Source of the DNA: Bacillota bacterium
GTDB lineage: Bacteria > Bacillota > DTU030
Assembly (NCBI GenBank): GCA_012841005.1
Contig: DUVO01000065.1
Span: 1-8,101 of the forward strand
Direction: 5' to 3'
Length of the DNA: 8,101 nucleotides
This document shows, piece after piece, positions 5,427 to 8,101 of the stretch. The first letter of the stretch is position 1. Each line of letters opens with the position of its first letter. A program made the translations under genes and the position numbers. The notes under the pieces are model-generated. The model saw only the letters and a list, made by a program, of their open reading frames with translations. It ran no database searches and was not told the DNA's origin.

Positions 5427-6458
5427 ATGCAGGAGAATTTAAAGGCCCTGGAAGCGGAGGCCAGGGGAGACATAGAGAAGGCGGCAACATTGGAGGAAGT
5501 GGAAGAGCAGCGGGTTCGTTACCTGGGGCGCAAGGGTAAATTGACTTTAATTCTGCGGGGCATGAAGGATTTATCCCCCGTTGAGCGACCGGGAGTGGGA
5601 AAACTGGCCAATGAAATCAGGGCCCGGGTAGAAGGGTTGATCCGGCAACGAATGTCAGTCCTTAATGAGAGTCAAAAGGAGGAACGATTGGAAAAGGAAC
5701 GGATCGATGTCACCATGCCCGGGGTGAGGCCGCGGGTGGGGAACAAGCATCCCCTGACCCTGGTTTTGGCCGAGATCAAACGGGTATTTATGGGGTTGGG
5801 TTTTTCCGTAGTGGAGGGACCAGAGATTGAGAGCGATTATTACAACTTTGAAGCCCTCAACCTGCCCCCGGATCATCCCGCCCGGGATATGCAGGATTCA
5901 TTTTATATTACAGAAGAAATCCTGCTGCGGACCCATACCTCTCCTGTCCAGGCCCGGACCATGGAAAGGACGGCGCCAAATGTCCCGGTGCGGATAATCT
6001 GCCCCGGGAAGGTCTACCGGCGGGATGCCGACAGCACCCATTCCCCCATGTTCCATCAGGTAGAGGGGCTGGTGGTGGATAAGAATATTACCCTGGCCAA
6101 CTTAAAGGGGGTTCTGACCCTTTTTGTCCGGGAACTCTTTGGGGCCGACCGGAAGGTGAGATTCCGGCCCAGCTATTTCCCCTTTACCGAACCCAGCGCG
6201 GAAGTGGACATCTCCTGCGTCATCTGTGGCGGAAAGGGCTGCCGGGTCTGTTCCCATACCGGCTGGCTGGAAATACTGGGGTCGGGTCTGGTCCATCCCC
6301 GGGTGCTGGCCATGTCGGGTTATGATCCCAAAGAGGTTTCCGGCTTTGCCTTTGGGATGGGGGTAGAGAGGATTGCCATGCTGAAATACGGTATCGATGA
6401 TATCCGGTTGTTCTTCGAGAATGACCTGCGCTTTTTAGAACAATTTGGAACCGTTTAA
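5427..6458 (+). CDS. pheS: Phenylalanyl-tRNA synthetase alpha subunit
   Basis: The catalytic subunit of the (alpha-beta)2 enzyme that attaches phenylalanine to tRNA-Phe. At 343 aa it matches B. subtilis PheS. An N-terminal coiled coil (about 1-90, with [20 protein letters not shown]) contacts tRNA. The class II core follows, with motif 1 around [19 protein letters not shown] (108-126), motif 2 with [18 protein letters not shown] (194-211) and the phenylalanine-pocket FPFTEPS (251-257). A four-cysteine insert [12 protein letters not shown] (264-275) comes next, as in many bacterial PheS proteins. Motif 3 is [17 protein letters not shown] (306-322). The start is ATG 5427, 7 bases after AGGAGG (5414-5419). 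The frame is open further upstream but runs through the T-box, so earlier starts are not credible. It is regulated by the T-box and is followed by pheT after 82 bases. Confidence 0.97.
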   Translation: MQENLKALEAEARGDIEKAATLEEVEEQRVRYLGRKGKLTLILRGMKDLSPVERPGVGKLANEIRARVEGLIRQRMSVLNESQKEERLEKERIDVTMPGVRPRVGNKHPLTLVLAEIKRVFMGLGFSVVEGPEIESDYYNFEALNLPPDHPARDMQDSFYITEEILLRTHTSPVQARTMERTAPNVPVRIICPGKVYRRDADSTHSPMFHQVEGLVVDKNITLANLKGVLTLFVRELFGADRKVRFRPSYFPFTEPSAEVDISCVICGGKGCRVCSHTGWLEILGSGLVHPRVLAMSGYDPKEVSGFAFGMGVERIAMLKYGIDDIRLFFENDLRFLEQFGTV

Positions 6459-6540
6459 GGAGACACATTACCGCCAGCAGGGAGCATGGTTTAAAATTCA
6501 GGTGGGGAAAACCCTTTAAGGAATCAGGAGGGATATGGGA

Positions 6541-8101
6541 ATGAAGGTATCATACAATTGGCTCAGGGAACTTGTTCCCCTGGAATGGTCCCCCGCCCAG
6601 CTGGCCGATGGCCTTACCATGGCGGGGTTGGAGGTGGACAATGTTTACCGGCTGGCCGGGGATATGCCGGGTATTGTGACGGGAATGATTACCGCCCTGG
6701 AAAAACACCCCGGGGCAGACAACTTGTACCTGGCCCGGTTGGATGTGGCGGGGGCTGCTCCGGCGCCCCTGCAGGTGGTTACGGGGGCTCCCAATATAAA
6801 GGTGGGAAGCAGGGTACCCCTGGCCCTTCCCGGGGCTGTACTCCCCGGGGGCCGGGTGATAAGGGAGGCCGAGTTTAAGGGGGTTGTCTCCCAGGGGATG
6901 ATGTGCTCCGCCGAGGAACTGGGCCTGGAGCTTTCCCCGGCCGATGAAGGGGGGATTATGATCCTGCCCCCCGATACGCCTGTGGGGAAAGGCATTACGG
7001 AGGTATTGGGTTTAGATGATTATGTTTTGGAACTGGACCTTACGCCCAACCGGGGCGACTGCCTGAGTATGGTGGGGGTGGCCAGGGAGGTGGCCGCCCT
7101 GACCGGGGTGAGACCATGCCTGCCGGAAATCCCGGAAGGGGACGGGGGCCTTTCTACCCCCGGTGAGGAGGAAATCAGGGTGACGGTGGCCGATCCCCAT
7201 CTCTGTCCCCGGTACACCATGCGCCTCCTGACCGATATCAGGATTGGACCTTCCCCCCTGTGGATGCAGCAGCGGCTGCGGGCGGCGGGAATGCGTCCCA
7301 TCAACAATATGGTCGATGTTACCAACTATGTGATGCTGGAACTAGGCCAGCCCCTCCATGCCTTTGACCGGGATCTGATCCGGGGTGGGGAGATCATCGT
7401 GCGCAGGGCTTTTCCGGGGGAAAAGATCATTACCCTGGATGACCAGGAGCGGACCCTTACCGGGGAGATGCTGGTGATCGCAGACCCGGTGGGAGCAGTG
7501 GGGATAGCGGGTGTCATGGGGGGGGCCAACAGTGAAATCACCCCCGGCACCCGGAGGGTCCTGTTGGAGTCGGCCTGTTTCAACAACATCAGTATCCGGA
7601 AGACGGCCAGGGCTCTGGGCTTGCGCTCTGAGGCCTCAAACCGGTTTGAGAAGGGGGTCGATCCCCGGGGCACCCTGCGGGCTGCCAACCGGGCCGCCTT
7701 CTTGATGGAGGAAATGGGTGCCGGCCGGATGCTGCCTCTGGTTGTGGACGTCTGTCCTCGGGAAATCACCCCGGTTAAGATCGACCTCAGACCGGAACGG
7801 GTCGGGAAGCTCCTGGGGGCTGCTATCCCCGCGGAAGAAATTAAGGATATTTTGACCAGGCTGGAATTTAAGGTGGAGGGGACTGATTCCTTTCTTGTGA
7901 CGGTGCCGACCTTCCGCCCCGATGTGGAACAGGAGTGCGATCTGGTGGAAGAGGTGGCCCGGATTTACGGTTATAACCGGATTGAGGGGAAAATGCTCCA
8001 GGGGACCCTGACCCCTGCCCAAAGGTTTTCCAGGCAGAAGCTGGAAGACCAGATCAAGGATCTTCTGGCAGGCTGGGGTTTGACGGAAATAGTAACCTAC
8101 A
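6541..8101 (+). CDS. pheT: Phenylalanyl-tRNA synthetase beta subunit (3' end beyond window)
   Basis: The structural and editing subunit of PheRS. It binds tRNA and hydrolyses mischarged Tyr-tRNA-Phe. The first 520 residues of a protein of usually about 800 are present. In order: the N-terminal MKVSYNWLRELVP; an EMAP/OB-fold tRNA-binding domain (about 42-150, GIVTGMITALEKHPGADNLYLA); and the B3/B4 editing domain (about 212-390), with NNMVDVTNYVMLELGQPLHA (255-274), GVMGG (324-328) and ARALGLRSEASNRFEKGVDP (356-375). The B5 DNA-binding-like domain (about 408-480) ends in LVEEVARIYGYNRI. The visible end is the start of the class II-like core. ATG 6541 is 9 bases after AGGAGG (6526-6531). An in-frame ATG at 6535 is only 3 bases from it and is less likely. 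The 82-base gap after pheS holds no terminator, so the two genes share the T-box transcript. No frameshift is seen. Confidence 0.96.
   Translation, partial: MKVSYNWLRELVPLEWSPAQLADGLTMAGLEVDNVYRLAGDMPGIVTGMITALEKHPGADNLYLARLDVAGAAPAPLQVVTGAPNIKVGSRVPLALPGAVLPGGRVIREAEFKGVVSQGMMCSAEELGLELSPADEGGIMILPPDTPVGKGITEVLGLDDYVLELDLTPNRGDCLSMVGVAREVAALTGVRPCLPEIPEGDGGLSTPGEEEIRVTVADPHLCPRYTMRLLTDIRIGPSPLWMQQRLRAAGMRPINNMVDVTNYVMLELGQPLHAFDRDLIRGGEIIVRRAFPGEKIITLDDQERTLTGEMLVIADPVGAVGIAGVMGGANSEITPGTRRVLLESACFNNISIRKTARALGLRSEASNRFEKGVDPRGTLRAANRAAFLMEEMGAGRMLPLVVDVCPREITPVKIDLRPERVGKLLGAAIPAEEIKDILTRLEFKVEGTDSFLVTVPTFRPDVEQECDLVEEVARIYGYNRIEGKMLQGTLTPAQRFSRQKLEDQIKDLLAGWGLTEIVTY

Noticed and set aside
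6454..6520. Repeated TTTAAGGA in the pheS-pheT gap
   Set aside because: Two short copies in 82 bases with no symmetry or promoter context; chance is the simplest explanation.
7326..7769. A 147-codon open frame on the minus strand inside pheT
   Set aside because: It is wholly within well-conserved PheT editing-domain sequence and is rich in Arg, Ser and Pro as expected for an antisense shadow.

Overview
The window is an ordinary-looking housekeeping block from a Gram-positive anaerobe of the Clostridia type. The gene order thrS | infC-rpmI-rplT | KtrB/TrkH-KtrA/TrkA | YsgA-like SPOUT methylase | pheS-pheT is all on the + strand. The base composition is moderately GC-rich. Strong AGGAGG ribosome binding sites precede most genes, the promoters are consensus sigma-A type, and a T-box lies upstream of pheS. 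These point to Firmicutes, perhaps a Peptococcaceae- or Moorella-like lineage; that last step is inference from style and gene order, not a database result.

Layout. Positions 1-443 are the C-terminal end of threonyl-tRNA synthetase. The -35 box of the next promoter overlaps its stop codon. Positions 475-640 are a long structured leader with an intrinsic terminator and a competing pairing, very probably an L20-type autoregulatory leader. It precedes infC (ATT start at 647), rpmI and rplT, which encode IF3, L35 and L20. An intrinsic terminator follows rplT after only a few bases. Positions 1902-4007 encode a two-component potassium uptake system: a TrkH/KtrB membrane subunit and an RCK-domain regulatory subunit. 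The second gene has its own promoter. Positions 4051-4872 encode a SpoU-family 2'-O-ribose RNA methyltransferase of the YsgA/RlmB type.

Positions 4873-5426 (about 550 bases) carry no gene but are dense with signals. They hold a near-consensus promoter, a long hairpin ending in a U-tract that could define a short transcript of about 75 nt, an inverted repeat, a second TTGACA promoter, and a complete phenylalanine T-box riboswitch with a UUC specifier and a UGGU bulge. Then come pheS (343 aa) and the first 520 codons of pheT, which runs off the window.

Together the genes serve translation (tRNA charging, initiation, 50S assembly, RNA modification) plus potassium homeostasis. Two attenuation systems stand out: L20 feedback on infC-rpmI-rplT and uncharged tRNA-Phe sensing on pheST. 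I found no novel multi-gene system. The least explained element is the promoter/hairpin/terminator unit at about 4935-5043, ahead of the T-box.
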